NCBI GenBank assembly: GCA_036401755.1
Contig: DASWUD010000003.1
Coordinates: 1 to 13,467, forward strand
DNA: 13,467 bases
Source of the DNA: DASWUD01 sp036401755
GTDB taxonomy: Bacteria > Pseudomonadota > Gammaproteobacteria > Thiohalomonadales > Thiohalomonadaceae
Direction: 5' to 3'
In this document: positions 1 to 6,045 of the stretch, one piece after another
How positions within the stretch are numbered: position 1 is the stretch's first letter
Layout of the letters: the number at the start of each line of letters is the position of its first letter
Notes under the pieces: generated by a model
Databases searched by the model: none
Told to the model about the DNA's origin: nothing
Seen by the model: the letters and a program-made list of their open reading frames with translations, nothing else
Translations under genes and position numbers: made by a program

Positions 1-464
1 GCGCGCGCGCTGACATGATCGTCGACACCAGCCGCACCAACGTGCACCAGTTGCGGGACCTGATCCAAAAACGGGTCGGCGCCGGCGGCGGTAAGGGAAT
101 GTCACTGCTGTTTGAATCCTTCGGCTTCAAGCACGGCATCCCCATCGAGGCCGATTTCGTCTTCGACATCCGCTGCCTGCCCAATCCGCACTGGGAGCCG
201 CGCCTGCGCGCGCTCACCGGGCGCGACCCGGAGGTGGCACAATTTCTGGAACAGCACACGGAGGTCAACGCCTTCTTCACCGATATCAGGGCATTGCTGG
301 CGAAGTGGCTGCCGCGTTTCGAGGCAGACAACCGCAGCTACATGACGGTCGCCATCGGTTGTACTGGAGGCCAGCACCGTTCGGTCTATCTGGTCGAGCG
401 CCTCGCCAGCCATTTCCGCACCCTCCACACCAAGGTACTGATTCGCCATCGGGAACTCTCATGA
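1..464 (+). CDS. rapZ: RapZ C-terminal part (RNase adapter / nucleotide-binding protein), 5' end outside window
   Basis: The reading frame is already open at base 3, so the ATG at 15 is internal and the gene begins before the window. The visible ~154 residues are the RapZ C-terminal domain, with the hallmarks ESFGFKHGIP, the DxRxLPNPHW segment (here FDIRCLPNPHW), HTEVNAFF and VAIGCTGGQHRSV. In E. coli this domain binds glucosamine-6-phosphate and lets RapZ deliver the sRNA GlmZ to RNase E; the N-terminal Walker-type part is not visible. Outside enterics the molecular target is less clear. The stop codon TGA overlaps the ATG of the next gene (ATGA, 461-464), so it is probably translationally coupled to the PTS genes. 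rapZ next to PTS regulatory genes is the usual proteobacterial arrangement. The C-terminus ends with RHRELS, close to the usual family end. Confidence 0.96.
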   Translation, partial: ARADMIVDTSRTNVHQLRDLIQKRVGAGGGKGMSLLFESFGFKHGIPIEADFVFDIRCLPNPHWEPRLRALTGRDPEVAQFLEQHTEVNAFFTDIRALLAKWLPRFEADNRSYMTVAIGCTGGQHRSVYLVERLASHFRTLHTKVLIRHRELS

Positions 465-877
465 AGGTAGGATTGCTCATCGTCTCCCATGATGGTCTGG
501 GCCAAGCGCTCTACGAGACCGTCATCGCCACCCTCGGAGGCGCTCCGATGGAGGTGCGTCTGCTCTCCGTATCACGCAACGCCGATCCCGACGAGCTGCT
601 GCGCCAGGCGCGCCGCCTGGCCGCCGAGATCGATCGCGGTGACGGACTGCTGGTGCTCACCGACATCTACGGCTCGACACCGAGCAATATCGCCTGCCGC
701 CTCCAGGAGCTGCCCGCGGTGCGCGTGGTGGCCGGGGTCAACCTGCCGATGCTGTTCCGCATCTTCAACTATCCTACGCTCGAGCTCGACGCCCTCACCG
801 AAAAGGCGTTGAGCGGTGGCCGTGACGGAGTCATGGCCGCCTGTCCAATCCCCCCTCGGAAGGAAGCCTCACCATGA
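461..877 (+). CDS. PTS EIIA component, mannose family (regulatory IIA-Man)
   Basis: A 138-residue single-domain EIIA of the mannose/fructose/sorbose family. The N-terminus KVGLLIVSHDGLGQAL carries the phospho-accepting His10, and LTDIYGSTPSNIA is the family's second conserved loop. It would accept phosphate from HPr. No IIB, IIC or IID partner is present, so transport is unlikely to be its job; a phosphorylation-state sensor is the usual inference for such orphan IIA proteins. The start at 461 is chosen because it gives the complete first beta strand and makes a 4-base ATGA overlap with rapZ. The 3' end makes an identical overlap with the HPr gene. Its tail, rich in Pro, Arg and Lys (PIPPRKEASP), extends beyond the fold. 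Confidence 0.93.
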   Translation: MKVGLLIVSHDGLGQALYETVIATLGGAPMEVRLLSVSRNADPDELLRQARRLAAEIDRGDGLLVLTDIYGSTPSNIACRLQELPAVRVVAGVNLPMLFRIFNYPTLELDALTEKALSGGRDGVMAACPIPPRKEASP

Positions 878-1143
878 TCAAGAAAGAGATCATCATCATC
901 AACAAACTGGGATTGCACGCGCGCGCCGCGGCCAAGTTTGTCAACCTCGCCTCATCATTCTCCAGCGATATCGGCCTGGCCCGTGACAACAAGCGGGTCA
1001 ATGGCAAAAGTATTATGGGAGTGATGATGCTGGCAGCCTCCAAGGGCACAGTGTTGGAATTGAGCGCCGATGGCAACGACGAGGCGCTGGCCATGTCTCG
1101 TATCGAGGAGTTGATCAACAACCGTTTCGGCGAAGAGGCCTGA
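874..1143 (+). CDS. ptsH: Phosphocarrier protein HPr
   Basis: An 89-residue HPr, the usual family length. The active-site motif NKLGLHARAAAKFV places the phosphorylated histidine at His15 with Arg17 beside it. The second signature, VNGKSIMGVMML, places the regulatory serine at Ser46, the site HPr kinase uses where that enzyme exists. It passes phosphate from enzyme I (the next gene) to EIIA (the previous gene). A good ribosome binding site (GGAAGGAAG, 858-866) precedes the ATG, which overlaps the EIIA stop codon. It could equally be labelled an NPr-type paralogue (ptsO); sequence alone does not separate the two firmly, but the ptsI next door favours HPr of a complete local phosphorelay. Confidence 0.95.
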   Translation: MIKKEIIIINKLGLHARAAAKFVNLASSFSSDIGLARDNKRVNGKSIMGVMMLAASKGTVLELSADGNDEALAMSRIEELINNRFGEEA

Positions 1144-1171
1144 CGTCCTTCGAAACGTTCGAGGAGGTAGC

Positions 1172-2899
1172 ATGCCCCAGGCAATGCACGGTATCGGCGT
1201 CTCCAGCGGAATTGCCATCGGCAAGGTGCGCATCCTCCAGCACGGCCAGGTCGACCTCCCCGAATATGCCATCACCCCGGCCCAGGTCGAGAGCGAAATC
1301 GCCCGCTTTCGCGAAGCCGTGAAACAGGCGCAGGCCCAGTTGCTCAGCCTGCACCAACGCATTCCCGAAGGGACCCCTGTCGAAATAGCCACCTTCATCG
1401 ACACCCATCTGTTGATGCTGCAGGACACGCCGCTGTCACGGGAGCCCGAGGAGCTGATCCGCAGCCAGCTGTGTAACGCCGAATGGGCGCTCAAGCTGCA
1501 GCAGGATGCGCTGGTAAAGGTATTCGAGGAGATGGATGACCCCTACCTGCGCACCCGCCGCGACGATGTGGAGCATGTGGTGCGGCGCGTCCTCCATCTG
1601 CTCCTCAACAAGGGCAGCGCCGATCACGTCATCGAGGATGAGGAGCCGCGCATCATCCTCGCTGTCGACATCTCGCCCAGCGAACTGGTGCAACTCCACC
1701 ACCATCGCATCGCCGCGCTGGTCACCGAACGCGGCGGCCCGCTCTCGCACACCGCGATCCTTGCCCGCGCACTGGGCATCCCGGCCATCGTGGGTGTGCC
1801 GCACATCCACCAGTATCTGTTCGATGATGAAATGGTAGTGGTCGACGGCCGACGTGGGGCACTGCTCGCTGGACTCGATGCCGCAGGATACGAGTTCTAT
1901 CGCAAGTGCCAGCGTGCCGAACAGAAGGCGCGCAATGAGCTGCGCAAGCTCAGGGATAAACCGTCGCAAACCCGCGACGGCGTCGCCATCACCCTCCAGG
2001 CCAACATCGAATTGCCCGAGGACATCGCGGCGATGCGCAAGGCCGGCGCGAGCGGCGTCGGTCTCTACCGTACCGAATTCCTCTTCATGAACCGCACCTC
2101 ACCACCCGACGAGGAGGAGCAGTACCAGGCTTACCGCCAGATGGTGAAACGCCTGAATGGTGCACCGCTCACTATCCGTACCCTCGACCTGGGCGCCGAC
2201 AAGGAGATGATTCCGGGCCAGGCCAACTGCCGCAATCCTGCTCTCGGCCTGCGCGCCATCCGCCTCTGTCTCAAGGAGCCGGAGCTGTTCCGTCCACAGC
2301 TGCGTGCCATCCTGCGTGCCTCGGCCCACGGCCCGGTCAAGCTGCTGATCCCGATGCTCACCACCATCGCCGAGTTGCGGCCGGTACGCCAGCTACTGGC
2401 CGAGGCGCGCGCCGAGCTGAGCGCAGAGAATCGCCGCTTCGATGCACAACTGCCCATCGGTGCGATGATCGAAGTGCCCGCCGCGGCGCTTTGCGCCGAC
2501 AGTTTTGCCCGCGAACTCGACTTTCTCTCCATCGGTACCAACGATCTGATCCAGTACACCCTCGCCACTGATCGCATCGACGAAACGGTCAACCATCTCT
2601 ACGACCCGCTCAACCTCGCGGTCCTGCGCCTGATCCGCGACACCATCCGCGCCGGGGCCGACGCCGGGATCCCGGTATCGTTGTGCGGCGAAATGGCGGG
2701 CGACCCCGCCTACACCCGCCTGCTCCTCGGCATGGGACTGACCGACTTCAGCATGCCGGCCGCAGCACTGTTGCAGGTCAAGCACATCGTCACCACCACC
2801 GAGCTCAAGCCGCTGCGCAAAGAGGTGGACAAACTGCTGCGTTACCACCATGCCGAAGAGATCGCCGCAGGGCTGGAGCGACTCAACCGAGCTAACTAG
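1172..2899 (+). CDS. ptsI: PTS enzyme I (phosphoenolpyruvate-protein phosphotransferase)
   Basis: A 575-residue cytoplasmic enzyme I that autophosphorylates from phosphoenolpyruvate and donates to HPr. The N-terminal HPr-binding and swivelling domains contain ERGGPLSHTAILARALGIPA with the phospho-histidine at His193. The C-terminal TIM barrel shows GVGLYRTEFLFM, the DLGADKE segment, LDFLSIGTNDLIQYTLATDR, and the catalytic Cys505 in VSLCGEMAGD. Length is typical of plain EI (575 in E. coli) and there is no N-terminal GAF domain, so this is not the PTS-Ntr enzyme PtsP. The ATG at 1172 follows a strong GGAGG at 1160-1164, 28 bases after ptsH. The TAG stop at 2897-2899 forms part of the target duplication of the mobile element that follows. 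Confidence 0.97.
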   Translation: MPQAMHGIGVSSGIAIGKVRILQHGQVDLPEYAITPAQVESEIARFREAVKQAQAQLLSLHQRIPEGTPVEIATFIDTHLLMLQDTPLSREPEELIRSQLCNAEWALKLQQDALVKVFEEMDDPYLRTRRDDVEHVVRRVLHLLLNKGSADHVIEDEEPRIILAVDISPSELVQLHHHRIAALVTERGGPLSHTAILARALGIPAIVGVPHIHQYLFDDEMVVVDGRRGALLAGLDAAGYEFYRKCQRAEQKARNELRKLRDKPSQTRDGVAITLQANIELPEDIAAMRKAGASGVGLYRTEFLFMNRTSPPDEEEQYQAYRQMVKRLNGAPLTIRTLDLGADKEMIPGQANCRNPALGLRAIRLCLKEPELFRPQLRAILRASAHGPVKLLIPMLTTIAELRPVRQLLAEARAELSAENRRFDAQLPIGAMIEVPAAALCADSFARELDFLSIGTNDLIQYTLATDRIDETVNHLYDPLNLAVLRLIRDTIRAGADAGIPVSLCGEMAGDPAYTRLLLGMGLTDFSMPAAALLQVKHIVTTTELKPLRKEVDKLLRYHHAEEIAAGLERLNRAN

Positions 2900-2933
2900 C
2901 TGTTCCTCATAGGTTAGTTCTTAACGTTTAGCC

Positions 2934-2954
2934 CCCTCTCCCACAGGGAGAGGG
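2934..2954. repeat. Perfect 9-bp hairpin inside the MITE-like element
   Basis: CCCTCTCCC (2934-2942) and GGGAGAGGG (2946-2954) are separated by the three-base loop ACA and followed by TTGGGGTGAGGGG. This CCCTCTCCC...GGGAGAGGG(TTGGGGTGAGGG) signature is, from general knowledge, a recurrent intergenic repeat in many proteobacterial genomes. There is no T tract behind it, so it is not a convincing intrinsic terminator, though in RNA it could stabilise the 3' end of the PTS transcript. Confidence 0.75.
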
Positions 2955-2998
2955 TTGGGGTGAGGGGATCATAAGCATTAAATTTACAGCAACTTACT

Positions 2999-3033
2999 CC
3001 CCTCTCCCTGTCCTTCTCCCTGAGGGAGAGGGG
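2999..3033. repeat. Second hairpin inside the MITE-like element, 10-bp stem
   Basis: CCCCTCTCCC (2999-3008) pairs perfectly with GGGAGAGGGG (3024-3033). A nested alternative, TCTCCC-TGA-GGGAGA, uses the same right arm with 3015-3020. The sequence is closely related to the first hairpin, so the element carries two copies of the same C/G-rich motif. Confidence 0.75.
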
Positions 3034-3092
3034 ACCCTTCAGTTAACAATATGCTCAATTCATTCTTAAGAACTAACCTATGAGCTGTTCCT

Positions 3093-3375
3093 AATCCTGA
3101 AACACATGGGCTCTCGCAATGGCGCCGAGATCGCCAGGAATACTCCGTGAAAGAGATTAAGAAAATGGCGACTCGGCTCTTGGCGAGAGTTATTCCCACT
3201 GTCTCCTGGTTCGGAACACTTATTCAGTGCTGCGTGCAGCGTGCAGCGCGCAACACGGTTCACTCCGCCTGTTTGCATAACCTTGAATAAAATCATCTGG
3301 CGGACGAGCGCCCGCACCTTCCCCCGCTACAGTTCCGCTTGTTAAACTCCGCGCTGATTTTGTTGCGGGGCCATC
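3093..3375. other. Gene-free stretch between the mobile element and mgtE
   Basis: I find no convincing gene in these 283 bases. What can be seen: an imperfect inverted repeat (3111-3129 against 3172-3189); three tandem 7-mers, GCGTGCA twice then GCGCGCA (3232-3252); and a plus-strand frame open from 3084 to a TAA at 3288-3290 whose only ATG (3165) would give 41 unrecognised residues. A -10-like TAAAAT (3288-3293) lacks a matching -35 box. The promoter of mgtE must lie here but I cannot place it. Confidence 0.5.
3111..3189. repeat. Imperfect inverted repeat upstream of mgtE
   Basis: CTCTCGC (3111-3117) pairs with GCGAGAG (3183-3189) and GCCGAG (3124-3129) with CTCGGC (3172-3177), separated by a small asymmetric internal loop and a 42-base apical loop. 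It starts 19 bases outside the MITE-like element. It may be a relic of another repeat or an RNA structure in the mgtE leader; nothing decides between these. Confidence 0.4.
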
Positions 3376-4734
3376 ATGATCGAGACGGTGGAACAGGAGA
3401 AGGGGCACGATCCCGTCCGGGAGCTCAATGACGCACTGATGTCAGGGGATCTGGCGACCGTGCAGTACCTGCTCGGCGAGATGCACCCGGCCGAGATCGC
3501 GCTACTGCTCGAATCGCTTCCCACCGATCAGCGCCGCAGTGTCTGGGAGCTGGTCGATCCGGAACACGACGGTGATGTGCTGCTCTACGTCAACGACAGC
3601 CTGCGTACCACGCTGATCCGCTCCATGGACTCCCGCGAGCTGGTCGCGGCGGCAGAAGGTCTCGACACCGACGACCTCGCTGACCTGCTGCCGGAGATGC
3701 CCGACGAGGTGATCCAGCAGGTCCTCACCGCCCTCGACGAAGAGCACCGCGCACGCCTCGAAGCTGTCCTCCCCTACCCCGAGGATAGTGCGGGTGGGCT
3801 GATGAATGTCGATACCATCACGGTGCGTGCCGACATCACCCTCGACGTCGTGCTGCGCTATCTGCGCCGTCTCGGCGAGATCCCCGAAACCACCGACAGC
3901 CTGATGGTGACCAGCCGTGAAGGCAAATACCTCGGCATGCTGCCGCTCACCGCACTGCTTACCCAGGAGCCGAGCCTGACCGTCTCCCAGGTGATGAATC
4001 GCGAGGTGGAGGGGATCGCGGCTGACACCCCTGCCCAGGAGGTGGCCAACATCTTCGAGCGGCGCGACTTCATTACCGCACCGGTGGTTAATAGCGAGGG
4101 CAAACTGCTCGGTCGTATCACCATCGACGACGTGGTGGACGTGATCCGCGACAAGGCCGACCACTCCTTCATGGGTATGGCAGGTCTATCTGAAGAGGAG
4201 GATATCTTCGCCCCGGTGATCGCCAGCAGCCGCCGCCGTGCCGTCTGGCTCGGCATCAACCTGCTCACCGCGTTTCTTGCCTCTTGGGTGATCGGCCTGT
4301 TCGATGCCACCATCGAAAAGCTGGTGGCCCTGGCGGTATTGATGCCCATCGTCGCCAGCATGGGGGGCATCGCCGGCAGCCAGACCCTTACCCTGGTGAT
4401 CCGCGCCATGGCGCTTGGCCAGGTCAGCTCCAACAATGCGCGCAAGCTGATGACCAAGGAGTTGATGGTCGGCTTTTTCAACGGCCTGATGTGGGCGGTG
4501 GTGATCGCCGCAGTCGCCTCGGCCTGGTTTGACAGCATGGCCCTCGGCCTGGTGATCGGTGCCGCCATTCTCATCAACCTGCTGATGGCCGCCCTCTCCG
4601 GTGCCCTCATTCCCATCGCCCTGAAAAAAATCGGCGCCGATCCCGCCCTGGCCGGCAGCGTGGTGCTCACCACCGTCACCGACGTGGTCGGCTTCTTCGC
4701 CTTCCTCGGCCTTGCCAGCATTTTCCTGATCTGA
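3376..4734 (+). CDS. mgtE: Magnesium transporter MgtE
   Basis: A 452-residue MgtE channel, the usual length. Order: cytoplasmic MgtE N domain (about residues 25-130), a CBS pair starting near SAGGLMNVDT at Ser138 and ending near 262, then five predicted membrane helices from about 288 to the C-terminus. PIVASMGGIAGSQTLTLVIR begins at Pro324 and matches the family's pore-lining signature. The last helix contains TTVTDVVGFF with Asp436, the counterpart of the conserved pore aspartate. In characterised MgtE, Mg2+ binding between the N and CBS domains closes the pore. The ATG at 3376 has only a weak upstream purine match (GCGGGG), but it gives a normal N-terminus. No M-box-like leader is evident. 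No terminator follows the stop. Confidence 0.96.
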   Translation: MIETVEQEKGHDPVRELNDALMSGDLATVQYLLGEMHPAEIALLLESLPTDQRRSVWELVDPEHDGDVLLYVNDSLRTTLIRSMDSRELVAAAEGLDTDDLADLLPEMPDEVIQQVLTALDEEHRARLEAVLPYPEDSAGGLMNVDTITVRADITLDVVLRYLRRLGEIPETTDSLMVTSREGKYLGMLPLTALLTQEPSLTVSQVMNREVEGIAADTPAQEVANIFERRDFITAPVVNSEGKLLGRITIDDVVDVIRDKADHSFMGMAGLSEEEDIFAPVIASSRRRAVWLGINLLTAFLASWVIGLFDATIEKLVALAVLMPIVASMGGIAGSQTLTLVIRAMALGQVSSNNARKLMTKELMVGFFNGLMWAVVIAAVASAWFDSMALGLVIGAAILINLLMAALSGALIPIALKKIGADPALAGSVVLTTVTDVVGFFAFLGLASIFLI

Positions 4735-4899
4735 CACCAGCGCCTCACCGCACTCGGTTCCCTCTTCAACGATCGACACGTCGGCAGCTTGCTCTGCATG
4801 GCCTCGCTGCTCGCCGAGGAAAGGATACAACTGTCACGCTCTGTCATCACACTAACAACAAACCGGGCGGATGACTCCGGTCAATCAGCTGTCCCTCTC

Positions 4900-4929
4900 T
4901 TGACAATACTCGATCCGGGCGGTGACACT
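4900..4929 (+). promoter_or_regulatory. Candidate promoter of the eamA leader transcript
   Basis: A perfect sigma-70 -35 hexamer, TTGACA, lies at 4900-4905. The best -10 match at 18-bp spacing is weak (GACACT, 4924-4929, three of six). If used, transcription would start near 4936, at or just before the ATG of the upstream reading frame. The exact start is uncertain. Confidence 0.4.
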
Positions 4930-4936
4930 TAAGCCC

Positions 4937-5041
4937 ATGAACACAACATTCGTACAGGCCATCCCGGTAATGTGCATCGCCAACTGGCGACGTCGCGGGC
5001 CGGCCTGTGCGCACGTTGTCGAAGGGGATCGATTCCTCTAA
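4937..5041 (+). CDS. Candidate 34-residue leader peptide upstream of the EamA-family transporter
   Basis: An ATG at 4937 opens a 34-codon frame ending in TAA at 5039-5041. The peptide starts MNTTFVQAIPVMCIANWRRR and ends VVEGDRFL. No Shine-Dalgarno is evident, and if the weak promoter placement is right the message could be nearly leaderless. I do not recognise the peptide. It has one Trp (17), three consecutive Arg (18-20) and two Cys (13, 24), but no run of one amino acid as in classical biosynthetic leaders. Its position is what argues for it: it spans segments 1 and 2 of the predicted attenuator. A ribosome halted around codons 13-17 would cover segment 1 and leave segment 2 free. It could be a chance frame. 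Confidence 0.35.
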   Translation: MNTTFVQAIPVMCIANWRRRGPACAHVVEGDRFL

Positions 5042-5106
5042 ACAGCGAACCCGATACCCACCCGCACAGGCCGCAGGTTGCAAAACCCGCGGCCTTTTTG
5101 TTTTTT
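4951..5106 (+). promoter_or_regulatory. Putative transcription attenuator or riboswitch controlling the EamA-family transporter gene
   Basis: Four segments can pair in competing ways. Segment 1, CGTACAGGCC (4951-4960), pairs with segment 2, GGCCTGTGCG (5002-5011): 10 bp with one G-U. Segment 2 also pairs perfectly over 10 bp with segment 3, CGCACAGGCC (5063-5072). The end of segment 3 (5068-5072) is the 5' arm of the terminator stem, whose other arm is segment 4 (5089-5095). So helix 1:2 permits termination and 2:3 prevents it. The 1:2 domain has inner stems CCCG/CGGG (4963-4966, 4996-4999) and CGCC/GGCG (4978-4981, 4986-4989). Another hairpin (5015-5019/5042-5046 with 5023-5028/5034-5039) lies between segments 2 and 3. 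The effector is unknown; I match no known riboswitch class. Confidence 0.6.
5068..5106 (+). terminator. Intrinsic terminator in the eamA leader
   Basis: AGGCCGC (5068-5074) pairs with GCGGCCT (5089-5095). After one A/C mismatch, GGTT (5076-5079) pairs with AACC (5084-5087) around the stable GCAA tetraloop. TTTTTGTTTTTT (5095-5106) follows. It ends only three bases before the GGAG of the transporter gene, which is odd for an end-of-operon terminator but normal for an attenuator. Confidence 0.9.
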
Positions 5107-5120
5107 CATGGAGTAGAAAA

Positions 5121-6017
5121 ATGTCTATCCCGGCATCTTACTTAAGCGTCATCCTGATTTGGGCCACCACGCCGCTGGCGATCAAGTGGAGCGCGGAAGG
5201 TTTCGATTTCAGCTTTGCCGCCTTTGCGCGCATGCTCATCGGCCTGTTGCTGTGCCTGGCCATGCTCCCGCTGTTGCGCGTGGCCATGCCGTGGGATCGC
5301 CGTTCACTCGCCGCCTATGGTGGCGCCGGCCTGGTGATGTTCGTAGCGATGATCGGCACCTACTGGGCGGCGCGTCGTCTGCCATCGGGATTGATCTCGG
5401 TGCTCTACGGCCTGACCCCGCTGATCACCGCCATTCTCGCCGCCCGTTTTCTGCACGAGCGCAGCCTGACGCCGCTCAAGGTGCTCGGCATGGTGCTCGG
5501 CATCGCGGGACTCGCCTTCATCTTCATCGCGCCAGCCACACTGGAGTTGAACCGGCTGGAGGGTTTGCTGGTGTTGTTGCTCGCGGTGACCACCCAGGCG
5601 GCCGGGGCGATCTTTCTCAAGCGCCACTCCAGTCACCTCCATCCACTGGCACTCAACACCGGCAGCCTGATGGTGGCGGTGCCGCTCTTCATGGCGGTAT
5701 GGCTGACGAGCAGCGCCCATCCCACGGAGCTCGCCGATGCGCCGGCGCAGGCCCAGTGGGCGGTACTTTATCTGGCCATCATCGGCACCGGTGTGGGTTT
5801 CAATCTCTACTACTACCTGCTCAAGCATCTGCCGACTGCGGTGGTGGCACTGATCCCCCTGGTAACACCGGTGCTGGCATTGTTCATCGGTGTCACACTC
5901 AACGGTGAGGTGATCAGTGGCCGCGTTGCTTTCGGCGCGGCGATCATCATCGCGGGGCTTGCCTGTCATCAATGGGGCGACTGGTTTATCGACCGGCGAT
6001 CGGCGGCGCGGCTATAA
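5121..6017 (+). CDS. EamA/DMT-family transporter (inner membrane permease)
   Basis: A 298-residue, very hydrophobic protein with about ten predicted membrane helices arranged as two EamA repeats (roughly residues 5-135 and 150-290). Typical features are the N-terminal VILIWATTPLAIKWS, a YGLTPLITAILAARFLHER segment at the end of repeat 1, and ALIPLVTPVLALFIGV followed by NGE in repeat 2. The family includes exporters of amino acids and other metabolites as well as some importers; the substrate cannot be read from sequence. The ATG at 5121 is chosen because GGAG (5110-5113) sits seven bases upstream and the signal-like first helix follows directly; upstream in-frame codons overlap the terminator. 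Expression is probably controlled by the leader terminator. The TAA stop lies within the TATAAT box of the darP promoter. Confidence 0.92.
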   Translation: MSIPASYLSVILIWATTPLAIKWSAEGFDFSFAAFARMLIGLLLCLAMLPLLRVAMPWDRRSLAAYGGAGLVMFVAMIGTYWAARRLPSGLISVLYGLTPLITAILAARFLHERSLTPLKVLGMVLGIAGLAFIFIAPATLELNRLEGLLVLLLAVTTQAAGAIFLKRHSSHLHPLALNTGSLMVAVPLFMAVWLTSSAHPTELADAPAQAQWAVLYLAIIGTGVGFNLYYYLLKHLPTAVVALIPLVTPVLALFIGVTLNGEVISGRVAFGAAIIIAGLACHQWGDWFIDRRSAARL

Positions 6018-6018
6018 T
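5989..6018 (+). promoter_or_regulatory. Candidate promoter of darP
   Basis: A perfect -10 box, TATAAT (6013-6018), lies 18 bp downstream of TCGACC (5989-5994), which matches four of six -35 positions. It overlaps the end of the transporter gene and would start transcription near 6025, giving a roughly 20-base leader. It would let darP be expressed independently of the attenuated transporter gene. Confidence 0.45.
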
Positions 6019-6045
6019 GGGTGACCACCAAACGGGCAGCGCTCC

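Larger units (their letters stand above)
2898..3092. mobile_element. MITE-like element (2908-3082) with flanking 10-bp target duplication
   Basis: Perfect 17-bp terminal inverted repeats, CATAGGTTAGTTCTTAA at 2908-2924 and TTAAGAACTAACCTATG at 3066-3082, enclose a non-coding 175-bp unit. AGCTGTTCCT is directly repeated right outside both ends (2898-2907 and 3083-3092), as expected of a transposition target duplication. Inside lie two C/G-rich hairpins. No transposase is encoded, so the element would need one in trans. The duplicated target starts in the last two bases of the ptsI stop codon, so the gene was left intact. The transposase family is not identified; a 10-bp duplication fits several DDE families. 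Confidence 0.85.

Noticed and set aside
2930..3035. Repeated C/G-rich hairpins suggesting a CRISPR array.
   Set aside because: There are only two related hairpins, no regular spacers, and both lie inside a bounded mobile element.
3240..3375. Possible Mg2+-sensing (M-box) riboswitch upstream of mgtE.
   Set aside because: I could not find the expected conserved core or a terminator in the leader, and M-boxes are mainly known from Gram-positive bacteria.
4735..4932. The mgtE frame stays open for 65 codons after its TGA stop, up to a TAA at 4930-4932.
   Set aside because: MgtE is already full length at the TGA, the extension matches nothing I know, and an open stretch of this size is common by chance in GC-rich DNA. 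No readthrough context is evident.
5007..5120. A longer N-terminus for the EamA transporter starting at a GTG at 5007.
   Set aside because: It would translate through segment 2 and the terminator hairpin and add a hydrophilic extension not seen in the family; the ATG at 5121 has a good ribosome binding site.
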